Assembly (NCBI GenBank): GCA_023415275.1
Contig: JAEZLJ010000141.1
Location: 1 to 17,800 of the forward strand
Direction of reading: 5' to 3'
DNA: 17,800 nt
Source: Bacteroidota bacterium
Lineage (GTDB): Bacteria > Bacteroidota > Bacteroidia > Chitinophagales > Chitinophagaceae
The notes under the pieces were generated by a model. It was not told the origin of the DNA. It did no database searches and was given only the letters and a program-made list of their open reading frames with translations. This document shows positions 1 to 6,844 of this stretch, piece by piece; position 1 is the first letter of the stretch; each line of letters begins with the position of its first letter. The position numbers and the translations under genes are program-made.

Positions 1-747
1 GGCCCTTATGCTGCCACCAATAAGTCATATAAAAAGCAGGCAAAAGAATATGCCGCCATTATTAAGAAGACACCTTTAACGGATTCACTTTCATCAGGCG
101 ATTGGGTGGGCACCACTAATTTCAACCTGCGCAAACCCAATTATGTGGTGATCCATCATACCGCACAAAGCAGTTGCAATCAAACCCTTCAAACTTTTAC
201 ACTCCCCCGCACCCAGGTTTCCGCTCATTATGTGATTTGCAGAGATGGAACGGTACATCATATGCTCAATGATTATCTACGGGCCTGGCATGGAGGTATT
301 GCCAAATGGGGTAATAATACAGACATCAACTCCTCTTCCATAGGCATTGAAATAGATAACAATGGTTTTGAGCCATTTACTGAACCAGAGATCGCCAGTT
401 TATTGAACATATTATCGGGACTGAAAAAGGCGTATAATATTCCTGCTGCCAACTTTATAGGTCATGCTGACATTGCGCCTACGCGGAAAAATGATCCAAA
501 TGTTAATTTTCCATGGAAAAAATTGGCCGATAGTGGCTATGGGGTGTGGTGGAAAGACACCACCGGGATCAGTGTTCCAGAAAATTTCAACCACATTCAA
601 GCTCTTCGGTTGATAGGGTACGACACAAGGGATAGCCTGGCAGTTTTCCAGACTTTTAAACGTAAATATGAGCAAATTGATTCCAGTAAGGTGTTTTTGC
701 CGGAGGATAAAAAAGTGCTCTACTCGCTTTATAAGAATTTTGAATAA
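1..747 (+). CDS. N-acetylmuramoyl-L-alanine amidase (Amidase_2, AmiD/AmpD-like), 5' truncated
   Basis: This is a zinc amidase that cuts the bond between N-acetylmuramic acid and L-alanine in peptidoglycan or its fragments. The reading frame is open from base 1, so the start lies outside the window; the GTG at 106 falls just before the domain core and is probably not the start. Visible zinc ligands fit the family: the first His of VIHHTA (codon at 154), the His of GHADIAP (463) and the Asp of RKNDP (493). IGIEIDNNG and the FPW motif also match. After the catalytic domain, a helical tail of about 50 residues resembles the peptidoglycan-binding tail of AmiD. The N-terminus is missing, so location (periplasm or outer-membrane lipoprotein) cannot be read. 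The stop is TAA at 745-747. Confidence 0.88.
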   Translation, partial: GPYAATNKSYKKQAKEYAAIIKKTPLTDSLSSGDWVGTTNFNLRKPNYVVIHHTAQSSCNQTLQTFTLPRTQVSAHYVICRDGTVHHMLNDYLRAWHGGIAKWGNNTDINSSSIGIEIDNNGFEPFTEPEIASLLNILSGLKKAYNIPAANFIGHADIAPTRKNDPNVNFPWKKLADSGYGVWWKDTTGISVPENFNHIQALRLIGYDTRDSLAVFQTFKRKYEQIDSSKVFLPEDKKVLYSLYKNFE

Positions 748-847
748 GCCTATGCATCGTACATTTTCATAGTTAAGCTCGTTAGTTTACGATTCTTTTC
801 CGGCCTTTTATTTGTAACTTACTGCTTGAAACCGTAAACGATCACCT

Positions 848-1210
848 ATGAAATTATTTATACTCTCTTATATTTTTTCGTGCATGGCCATTGTGTCACA
901 GGCACAGGTGAATACACTTCCTTCAGGGCGGTATGAGACTGTCATCAAAAATAATGGTAAATGGGACAAAGGCGATATCGTTTTGCAGGATGATGGCCAT
1001 TACCGCATAGGCAACAGCAACGATTCGGGCGAATACCGTTTTAGTGCCACTGCACAGCGGGTTTTCTTTACCTCCGGACCACTCAAAGGCATATTTGCAA
1101 AGACAGTAATGAGCAATAACACGCCGGCTATTTTAATACCGTTGTCTGAGAACCAGCAATTAGGTTTGAAGTTAGCCACAGGTGATATTGTAGGCTCACT
1201 AAAAAATTAG
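848..1210 (+). CDS. small secreted protein of unknown function
   Basis: A 120-residue protein that I do not recognise as a named family. Residues 1-19 form a clear signal peptide with a hydrophobic core and a likely cut after SQA, leaving a mature protein starting near QVNTLPSGRYE. The mature part is rich in short beta-type stretches: a GRYET start, KWDKGDIVLQDDGHYRI, a GEYRF strand and a VFFTSGPLKG turn. This suggests a small beta-barrel or beta-sandwich in the periplasm or outside the cell. There is no lipobox and there are no cysteines in the mature part. It lies about 100 bases after the amidase and 106 bases before the next small gene, all on the same strand, but no functional link can be claimed. 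Confidence 0.75.
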   Translation: MKLFILSYIFSCMAIVSQAQVNTLPSGRYETVIKNNGKWDKGDIVLQDDGHYRIGNSNDSGEYRFSATAQRVFFTSGPLKGIFAKTVMSNNTPAILIPLSENQQLGLKLATGDIVGSLKN

Positions 1211-1316
1211 CGAACTCTTCCAGGAGCAGCATCTCCATTTGTTGAGGATTGACAGTATAATAAGTGTGATTATACCGTGGCAATCATTTTGCACGCATAC
1301 CATACAAAGGATACCT

Positions 1317-1526
1317 ATGAATCTGAAAAGAACTTTTGGAGTAATACTCACTATTTTAGGAATTGGCGGCCTGATCTATTTTGCTACTATTTTTATGAAT
1401 TCCAGCGGCGCTGAAAGGCAGATCAAGGCATTGATCGTATATGGAGTGTTGGGCGCCATTTTCTTTTTTACAGGCATTAGCCTTATCAGGACTACCAGGG
1501 ATGACGCCAGGCCACCTGTCAATTGA
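1317..1526 (+). CDS. small two-helix inner-membrane protein, unknown function
   Basis: A 69-residue protein with two predicted membrane helices, at about residues 6-26 (GVILTILGIGGLIYFATIF) and 38-60 (IKALIVYGVLGAIFFFTGISLI), joined by a short loop with a few charged residues and followed by a charged tail. I chose the ATG at 1317 because AAAGGA at 1306-1311 is a good ribosome binding site 5 bases upstream. The frame is open back to a TTG at 1239, but those residues look random and have no binding site. Similar tiny membrane proteins are common in Bacteroidota, but no function is known to me. The next gene, tsaB, starts 56 bases downstream. Confidence 0.75.
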   Translation: MNLKRTFGVILTILGIGGLIYFATIFMNSSGAERQIKALIVYGVLGAIFFFTGISLIRTTRDDARPPVN

Positions 1527-1582
1527 CAGGGATTTTCATTTCTATAAACTCAGATACAGGGTTCAAATAGTAACTTGCCCCC

Positions 1583-2254
1583 GTGAGTTATATATTGAAT
1601 ATTGATACGGCAGTGACCACAGCTTCTATTTGCCTGGCCAATGACGGTACCGTGCTGCAACTAAAAATCAATCCTTCCCAGAAGGATCATGCTTCCTGGC
1701 TGCATGTGGCCATCAGGGACCTGATGAAGGAAGCCAATCTTGCTTTACAAGACCTGGATGCCATTGCAGTCAGTTCCGGACCGGGATCTTATACAGGCCT
1801 GCGGGTAAGCATGGCTACAGCAAAAGGCTTATGCTATGCGCTACAAAAACCCCTGATCACTGTAGGCACCTTAAAGATGATGGCTGTTGCAGCCATGGAC
1901 ACCCCGGCACAATGGCTTTGCCCCATGATAGATGCCCGGCGCATGGAGGTTTTTACTGCAGTTTACGATCATTCCCTGGCTGAAATATTGTCTCCAATCA
2001 ATATTATTCTTGAAAATGAGAGCTTTAAAGACCTTTTAGACTCCAACACTATTGTTTTTTTTGGAAATGGTAGTGAAAAGTTTCAGCCCCTTACGGCCCA
2101 TCCAAATGCTTCGTTTATAAAGCGAGAAGCAAACGCAGAACACATGACAGGCTTGAGTTTCAGCCAGTTTACCCGCCAGGAATTCGCCGACCTCGCTTAT
2201 GCTGAGCCTTACTACGGTAAAGCGTTTTACACAACCTTTGTTAAACCTTCTTAA
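1583..2254 (+). CDS. tsaB: tRNA threonylcarbamoyladenosine biosynthesis protein TsaB
   Basis: TsaB is the non-catalytic partner of TsaD and TsaE in the complex that makes N6-threonylcarbamoyladenosine at position 37 of tRNAs reading ANN codons. At 223 residues it has the normal length for the family and the ASKHA fold signature: LNIDTAVTTASICL at the N-terminus as the phosphate-1 strand and loop, and AVSSGPGSYTGLRVSMATAKGL at about residues 62-83, the classic TsaB motif. The start is GTG at 1583, which gives the expected N-terminus; no ATG is available in frame. TAACTTG at 1571-1577 resembles a weak Bacteroidota -7 element, which would give a very short leader. The neighbours are unrelated, as is common for tsaB. 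Confidence 0.93.
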   Translation: MSYILNIDTAVTTASICLANDGTVLQLKINPSQKDHASWLHVAIRDLMKEANLALQDLDAIAVSSGPGSYTGLRVSMATAKGLCYALQKPLITVGTLKMMAVAAMDTPAQWLCPMIDARRMEVFTAVYDHSLAEILSPINIILENESFKDLLDSNTIVFFGNGSEKFQPLTAHPNASFIKREANAEHMTGLSFSQFTRQEFADLAYAEPYYGKAFYTTFVKPS

Positions 2255-2282
2255 TGTAAATTCTTGATTCATATTATTTTGA

Positions 2283-2313
2283 TTTGCATATGCGTTAGGT
2301 ATTTATAAATTTG
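2283..2313 (+). promoter_or_regulatory. Bacteroidota-type promoter of the arsR-family gene
   Basis: TTTG at 2283-2286 and TAAATTTG at 2306-2313 match the known Bacteroidota consensus (TTTG near -33, TAnnTTTG near -7) with a 19-base spacer. Transcription would start around 2318-2320, leaving a leader of about 15 bases before the ATG at 2334. An 8-bp palindrome, GCATATGC at 2286-2293, overlaps the end of the upstream element and could be an operator, though it is short. Confidence 0.7.
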
Positions 2314-2333
2314 TGTAACTGAACAAGAGAGTA

Positions 2334-2672
2334 ATGTCTATGAACAATGAAATTCTGGAAACCGCTGTAGCCAGTTCTTCAGAACTGAAGATTGATGTGC
2401 TTCAACTGAAGAAAGCAGCACTTATTTTACGCGCTGTGAATCATAAGCTTCGCCAGCAAATTTTGAAACTGATTCATCAGAATGGTAAAATGACCGTAAC
2501 AGAGATCTACGTAAAACTCAGGCTGGAGCAATCTGTTGCTTCCCAACACCTGGCTATTTTACGTAAGGCCGGGTATGTAAATACTTTACGGGACGGGAAG
2601 TTTATCTTCTATTCGGTGAATTATGATCGCTTAGATCAGGTACATGCCATTGTGCAGGAATTGTTAAAGTAA
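2334..2672 (+). CDS. ArsR/SmtB-family winged-helix transcriptional regulator
   Basis: A 112-residue DNA-binding repressor-type protein, of normal length for ArsR. The winged helix-turn-helix is clear: LRQQILKLIHQNGKMTVTEIYVKL, then the recognition helix EQSVASQHLAILRKAGYV, then the wing LRDGKFIFYSVN. It would act as a dimer on an inverted repeat. It contains no cysteine at all, and the ELCVCDL metal motif is replaced by KMTVTEIYVKL, so thiol sensing (BigR, SqrR, YgaV type) and the ArsR or SmtB cysteine metal sites are excluded; the helix-5 Asp/His metal site is also incomplete. The gene lies 65 bases upstream of a CstB-like sulfur enzyme, which suggests that operon as target; this is inference from position. 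A second in-frame ATG at 2340 is an equally possible start. Confidence 0.9.
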   Translation: MSMNNEILETAVASSSELKIDVLQLKKAALILRAVNHKLRQQILKLIHQNGKMTVTEIYVKLRLEQSVASQHLAILRKAGYVNTLRDGKFIFYSVNYDRLDQVHAIVQELLK

Positions 2673-2689
2673 GGCGGCCTAACAGTAAC

Positions 2690-2735
2690 AAATTCCTTTG
2701 GAAGCAATCGAGTATTTTTGCTTCCAAAGGAATTT
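2690..2735. repeat. perfect 18-bp inverted repeat between arsR and cstB-like gene (terminator or operator)
   Basis: The arms AAATTCCTTTGGAAGCAA (2690-2707) and its exact reverse complement (2718-2735) flank a 10-base loop. As RNA this is a strong hairpin, starting 17 bases after the arsR stop and running into five T (2733-2737) that touch the ATG of the next gene. It therefore looks like an arsR terminator. Each arm also holds a small dyad, TTCC-TTT-GGAA, so the two arms could instead be two operator sites for the ArsR dimer. Both readings are possible together. Confidence 0.8.
2713..2720 (+). promoter_or_regulatory. possible -7 promoter element of the cstB-like gene, inside the inverted repeat
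   Basis: TATTTTTG matches the Bacteroidota -7 consensus TAnnTTTG and lies across the loop and right arm of the 2690-2735 repeat. A start near 2725-2727 would make a leader of about 12 bases that keeps the ribosome binding site AAAGGA (2726-2731, 6 bases before the ATG) but loses the pairing left arm. No TTTG lies at the ideal 19-base spacing; one at 2697-2700 is too close. Confidence 0.45.
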
Positions 2736-2737
2736 TT

Positions 2738-4147
2738 ATGTTCATTAAACAATTATATACGGGCTGTATTAGTGAGGCTGCCTACTACATAGAAAGTAAT
2801 GGTGAGGCTGCTGTAATTGATCCGCTCCGCGATATTGATACCTATCTCCAATTGGCCCGGGAAAGAAAGGCCACCATCAAATATATTTTCGAAACTCACT
2901 TCCATGCCGACTTTGTCAGCGGCCACCTGGACCTGGCTAAGGCTACAGGGGCTACCATAGTTTATGGGCCTGGAACAGTTACCAAATTTGATGTGCATGT
3001 AGCTAAAGATGGAGAGAATTTTAAGCTTGGGGATATCACCATCGAAGTATTGCATACCCCAGGACATACCCTGGAATCCTCCTGCTTTCTTCTAAAAGAT
3101 GAGAAAGGCGCAGACCATTGCGTATTCACCGGGGATACTCTTTTTGTGGGGGATGTGGGCCGTCCGGACCTGGCACAAAAGGGAACCGAGCTGACCATGC
3201 AGGACCTGGCCGGTATGTTGTATGAAAGCCTTCAAAAGAAGATCATGCCGCTGGGTGACAATGTTATCGTATACCCTGCTCATGGACCAGGCAGTGCCTG
3301 TGGCAAAAACCTGGGTCCCAGCACCTTCAGCACAATAGGGGAAGAAAAAGAAAATAATTATGCCTTAAAAGCCCAAAGCAAGAAAGAATTTATTGATGCG
3401 GTCACTGATGGATTGGTAGCACCTCCTAATTATTTCCCCATCAATGCCAAGATAAATAAGGAAGGCTACGATAGCCTGGATGCAGTGGTGGAGCAAGGCT
3501 TGCGGCCATTATCCATTGCAGAGGTGAAAAAAGCAGTTGAAGATCATGAATTGATTTTGGACACCCGCAATGCAGAGGCCTTTAGCGATGGGTTCATTCC
3601 AGGTTCCATATTTATCGGCCTGGAAGGACGTTTTGCAGAATGGGCAGGCAGCCTGCTACCTTTTGATAAACCTATGATACTTGTAACAGATCAAGGCAAA
3701 GAGAAAGAATCGATCATCCGCCTGGCGAGAGTAGGCTTTAGTAAGGTGAAAGGATATGTAGAGGGAGGATTTGAGGCCTGGAAAGCGGCTGGCGAAGAAA
3801 CCGACATGATCATCAATATTGAACCAGATGAACTGGCTATGGATATTCCTTTCGATGACAAGCTGGTAGTGTTGGATGTAAGAAAGCCGGCAGAATTTGC
3901 TGAAGGACATGTAAAGGATGCCCTGAATATTCCAGTCAATGATCTTATAGATCCAATGAATATGGCAGCTTTGGAAGAAGACCAAAATATTTATGTGCAT
4001 TGCCAGGGAGGGTATAGAAGCATGATCGCCACCTCCCTTTTAAAGCGTGAAGGCATTCATAACCTGAGAAATATTGTTGGTGGGTTTAATAAGATCAAGG
4101 AAGAGCCAAAGATCAAGACTGAAAAAGAGAAAAGTGTTTTGAACTGA
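2738..4147 (+). CDS. CstB-like persulfide dioxygenase: metallo-beta-lactamase fold fused to two rhodanese domains
   Basis: A 469-residue cytoplasmic fusion enzyme for sulfane sulfur detoxification. Residues 1 to about 250 form a metallo-beta-lactamase domain of the ETHE1 type: HFHADFVSGH gives His54, His56, Asp58 and His63; HTPGH gives His110; TGDTLF gives Asp133. His54, His110 and Asp133 correspond to the mononuclear iron ligands of ETHE1; Phe59 replaces the usual His of HxHxDH, consistent with a single iron. The first rhodanese domain (about 258-355) has TDQGKEKES in its active loop and no cysteine, so it is probably not catalytic. The second (about 362-455) has the loop CQGGYRS with Cys422. 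The order dioxygenase, dead rhodanese, live rhodanese matches staphylococcal CstB, which turns persulfides into thiosulfate. An ArsR-family gene sits directly upstream, in place of the CsoR-type CstR used in Staphylococcus. Confidence 0.88.
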   Translation: MFIKQLYTGCISEAAYYIESNGEAAVIDPLRDIDTYLQLARERKATIKYIFETHFHADFVSGHLDLAKATGATIVYGPGTVTKFDVHVAKDGENFKLGDITIEVLHTPGHTLESSCFLLKDEKGADHCVFTGDTLFVGDVGRPDLAQKGTELTMQDLAGMLYESLQKKIMPLGDNVIVYPAHGPGSACGKNLGPSTFSTIGEEKENNYALKAQSKKEFIDAVTDGLVAPPNYFPINAKINKEGYDSLDAVVEQGLRPLSIAEVKKAVEDHELILDTRNAEAFSDGFIPGSIFIGLEGRFAEWAGSLLPFDKPMILVTDQGKEKESIIRLARVGFSKVKGYVEGGFEAWKAAGEETDMIINIEPDELAMDIPFDDKLVVLDVRKPAEFAEGHVKDALNIPVNDLIDPMNMAALEEDQNIYVHCQGGYRSMIATSLLKREGIHNLRNIVGGFNKIKEEPKIKTEKEKSVLN

Positions 4148-4160
4148 TATCATCATATGT

Positions 4161-4195
4161 AAAGAGCCAGGCATTTTACATTGCCTGGCTCTTTT
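4161..4195. terminator. two-way terminator between cstB-like gene and acyltransferase gene
   Basis: AAAGAGCCAGGCA (4161-4173) and its exact complement (4182-4194) form a 13-bp stem with an 8-base loop. It ends in T on the plus strand and, because the arm begins with AAA, in T on the minus strand as well. It lies between two converging genes, 13 bases after one stop and directly beside the other (TAA at 4199-4197). Confidence 0.88.
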
Positions 4196-4196
4196 A

Positions 4197-5072
4197 TTAA
4201 TAGATGGGTCCATATTCCTCTTTCCATTCCCATTTCCATCTTTTATGGCTCCATAACCAATTCTCTGGCTGCTCACGCATTTTTTCTTCCAGGAAGCGAG
4301 CATACATTTTGGTCAGCTCTCCTTTAGCCATAAAAGCAGGATGTTCTACAGCCATATCAAAATAGCCTTTATAATACCCTCTTTTGATCTTTTTTACATG
4401 ACAAAAGACCACAGGCAAATCTCCTACCCTGGCACCATTTTCAGGTCCCCGGACAAATGGAGTAGGTCGTCCAAAGAAGTTGACCCATATCCCATTTTGT
4501 GGATAGGGAGGACTTTGATCCGCAACTAATAAAAGCGCATATGCATCATTCCGGTAAGGCATAAGGGCATGACGCATATTGGTGGCTGGCAAAAGTATGC
4601 CCCCTTTACGGGAGCGCAGCTTTACAAAGAGGCGTTCGAAAATAGCACTGCTCAAAGGCATATATACCCCCAATGCCTTTAAATCGATTTGTGATACACA
4701 TGAAAGGTATCCGAGCTCCCAATTAAAGTTATGCCCCAGGTGCACCTGGCATTTTTTTCCTTCTTGTTTTAATTGCTGAAACACTCTCAGATCAGGCACA
4801 AAATGCTTATTTAAAAAAGCGTCACTGGCACTAAAAAGCTTTATGGTCTCTGCAAAAAAATCAGTAAAGTTCCTGTAGAACTGCCTGGCAATTTTTTTTC
4901 TTTCTTCAAAAGGTTTTTCCGGAAATGCAATGGCCAGGTTTTGCATCACTACTTCCTTTCTATATCCAGCTACATAGTATATTACCAAATAAAAAAAATC
5001 TGTGACCAGGTATAATACCCTTAATGGCAATAATGACAATAAGTAGAAAAGTCCATAAACAACGTAATACAT
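4197..5072 (-). CDS. LpxL/HtrB-family lipid A acyltransferase
   Basis: A 291-residue inner-membrane acyltransferase of the lysophospholipid acyltransferase superfamily, expected to add a secondary acyl chain to the lipid A precursor. The N-terminus has a hydrophobic anchor (residues about 5-35). The catalytic HX4D/E motif is seen as HNFNWE, His114 and Glu119. Other family marks are EVVMQNLAIAFPEK near 40-52, the QFYRNFTDFFAE helix, VADQSPP near 193, and the C-terminal PENWLWSHKRWKW. Length is normal. The start is the ATG at 5072-5070, with a TATCTTTG promoter element 8 bases upstream. It follows nadB on the same strand after 96 bases. Whether it adds laurate, myristate or another chain cannot be read from the sequence. 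Confidence 0.88.
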   Translation of the reverse strand: MYYVVYGLFYLLSLLPLRVLYLVTDFFYLVIYYVAGYRKEVVMQNLAIAFPEKPFEERKKIARQFYRNFTDFFAETIKLFSASDAFLNKHFVPDLRVFQQLKQEGKKCQVHLGHNFNWELGYLSCVSQIDLKALGVYMPLSSAIFERLFVKLRSRKGGILLPATNMRHALMPYRNDAYALLLVADQSPPYPQNGIWVNFFGRPTPFVRGPENGARVGDLPVVFCHVKKIKRGYYKGYFDMAVEHPAFMAKGELTKMYARFLEEKMREQPENWLWSHKRWKWEWKEEYGPIY

Positions 5073-5080
5073 AAACCTGG

Positions 5081-5088
5081 CAAAGATA
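5081..5088 (-). promoter_or_regulatory. -7 promoter element of the acyltransferase gene
   Basis: Read on the minus strand this is TATCTTTG, a full match to TAnnTTTG. The ATG lies only 8 bases downstream, so the message would be nearly leaderless. The upstream element is weak: TTTC at 5109-5106 with a 17-base spacer. Confidence 0.42.
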
Positions 5089-5168
5089 GATGCCCGGTGT
5101 AAGATGAAAATAGAAATGACGTTAAAAGAGAACCTTTCCCTTTTGAATTACTTTGTTATCGATTGCTA

Positions 5169-6767
5169 TTACAATACTATATTTTGTATGAGATAAGATT
5201 TATAAGGATAATCAGTATTATAATGCAGGCCGCGGCTTTCTTTCCTGAAGCTGGCTGCCTTGGTGATCAAATATCCCACGGTGATCATATTTCTCAGCTC
5301 AAGCAATTGCGGTGACACGGTGGTAGTTTGGTACAGCCCTTCGGTTTCCTCAAACAGGAGGTCTATACGTTTGATAGCTCTTTGCAAACGCACGTTATTG
5401 CGGACGATACCAACGTAATCACTCATAACCTGCTGCAGTTCCTTCAGGCTTTGAGTGATCAGGATCATTTCTTTTGGTTCGGAAGTACCGCTGGCATTCC
5501 AGTCAGGTATGGAAGGCAATTCGCCTACCTGGGCAAAGCTGCTCACACTGTCTACGTAACAACGATGGGCGAAGACCATGGCTTCCAGCAGGGAGTTGGA
5601 TGCCAGGCGATTGGCGCCATGCAAACCAGTACTGGAGCATTCACCACAGGCATAAAGGTGTTGGATGGAACTCCGACCCCATTCGTCTGTTTTAATGCCT
5701 CCACAACTATAATGTGCAGCCGGAGCCACTGGTATCATGCTTACTGCCACATCGATACCTACAGACAAACATTTTTCATATATGTTAGGGAAGTGTTCCT
5801 TAAACTTATCCATATCCATATGCCGGCAATCGAGGAATACATTTTCAGTACCGGTTATCTTCATTTCGCTATCAATAGCCCTGGCTACTATATCACGGGG
5901 TGCAAGGTCTTTTCGTTCATCATACCTTTCCATAAAGGCCTCACCATGAATGTTGCGCAATATGCCTCCATCTCCTCTCACAGCCTCTGTAATCAGGAAT
6001 GCCTGGCCTCTTTTACCAGCTTCATACAAGGCCGTTGGGTGAAATTGGATGAACTCCATATTTTCTATGCGGCCCTTGGCCCTGTACACCATTGCTACTC
6101 CATCACCTGTAGCAATAGAAGGATTGGTGGTAGTGCGATATACCTGCCCATTACCACCGGTAGCCAGTAATGTTACTTTAGACAATATTTTCTCTATCCG
6201 GTTATTCCTGGCATTCAACACATACACGCCATAACAGTTGATATCAGGGGTGGATTTAGTTACCAGGTAACCCATATGGTGCTGGGTAATGATATCTATT
6301 ACAAAACAGTGTTTAACGAATTCAATATTAGGAGCCTTCTCCACAGCGTCCAATAAAGCCCTTTCCATCTCCCGGCCGGTAACATCTTTATGGTGCAGGA
6401 TACGAAATTCGGAATGGCCCCCTTCTCTTCCCAGCTTAAAATCGCCCTCTGCATCCTTATCAAACTGGGCACCCCAGTCAATGATCTCCTGCACACGGGC
6501 AGGTCCTTCTTTTACCACTATTTCAACCACTTCTTTATTACACAATCCATCACCGGCTATCAGCGTATCTTCTATATGCTTGTCGAAACTATCCTTCTCC
6601 AGGTCATTCACCACTGCAATCCCCCCTTGTGCATACTTGGTATTGGTTTCATCAGCCGCTGCCTTAGTAATGATCAGGACCTTTTTATCCGGAAAATGTT
6701 GCGCCACTTTCAATGCATAGGTCAAACCAGCTATACCAGAACCAATAACCAAAAAATCTGTCTGCAT
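5169..6767 (-). CDS. nadB: L-aspartate oxidase
   Basis: NadB is the flavoenzyme that oxidises L-aspartate to iminoaspartate, the first step of de novo NAD synthesis; NadA then joins it with dihydroxyacetone phosphate. At 532 residues the length is normal. The FAD-binding GSGIAG lies at residues 9-14, and TNTKYAQGGIAVV at 41-53 is typical. HHKDVTGREME, MEFIQFHPTAL, the LAPRDIVARAID active-site segment, HYSCGGIKTDEWGRSS and ACGECSSTGLHGANRLASNSLLEA all follow in family order. This last stretch separates it from the closely related fumarate reductase and succinate dehydrogenase subunits. The ATG at 6767 starts directly before the flavin strand. nadA and nadC are not in the window, so the pathway is not clustered here. 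A terminator lies just upstream, so it should have its own promoter. Confidence 0.95.
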   Translation of the reverse strand: MQTDFLVIGSGIAGLTYALKVAQHFPDKKVLIITKAAADETNTKYAQGGIAVVNDLEKDSFDKHIEDTLIAGDGLCNKEVVEIVVKEGPARVQEIIDWGAQFDKDAEGDFKLGREGGHSEFRILHHKDVTGREMERALLDAVEKAPNIEFVKHCFVIDIITQHHMGYLVTKSTPDINCYGVYVLNARNNRIEKILSKVTLLATGGNGQVYRTTTNPSIATGDGVAMVYRAKGRIENMEFIQFHPTALYEAGKRGQAFLITEAVRGDGGILRNIHGEAFMERYDERKDLAPRDIVARAIDSEMKITGTENVFLDCRHMDMDKFKEHFPNIYEKCLSVGIDVAVSMIPVAPAAHYSCGGIKTDEWGRSSIQHLYACGECSSTGLHGANRLASNSLLEAMVFAHRCYVDSVSSFAQVGELPSIPDWNASGTSEPKEMILITQSLKELQQVMSDYVGIVRNNVRLQRAIKRIDLLFEETEGLYQTTTVSPQLLELRNMITVGYLITKAASFRKESRGLHYNTDYPYKSYLIQNIVL

Positions 6768-6786
6768 GCCTGCAAATTATATCAAA

Positions 6787-6820
6787 ATAAAAAGAGTTGC
6801 CGGGTGGCAACTCTTTTTAT
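6787..6820 (-). terminator. terminator after the ispG-lipoprotein pair
   Basis: A 15-bp perfect stem (6787-6801 with 6806-6820) and a 4-base loop: on the minus strand it reads AAAAAGAGTTGCC, ACCC, GGCAACTCTTTTT. It begins 24 bases after the lipoprotein stop and ends 19 bases before the nadB ATG. The strong stem with a T run marks an intrinsic terminator. Confidence 0.85.
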
Positions 6821-6844
6821 CTATGGTCAAAATAATTAACGGTA

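Noticed and set aside
785..839. GTTTACG and CGTAAAC as an inverted repeat before the secreted-protein gene
   Set aside because: The arms are only 7 bases long and 41 bases apart; this is within chance for AT-rich intergenic DNA.
1239..1316. A longer N-terminus from TTG for the small membrane protein
   Set aside because: The ATG at 1317 has a good ribosome binding site and opens directly before the first membrane helix.
5328..6170. A 280-codon open frame on the plus strand opposite nadB
   Set aside because: It is the complement of a clear L-aspartate oxidase gene; its translation shows no domain, signal or low-complexity order, and has no promoter of its own.
6787..6820. The hairpin before nadB as a riboswitch or NAD-responsive leader
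   Set aside because: It is a simple stem with a 4-base loop and a T run, follows another gene's stop, and shows no conserved aptamer-like architecture.
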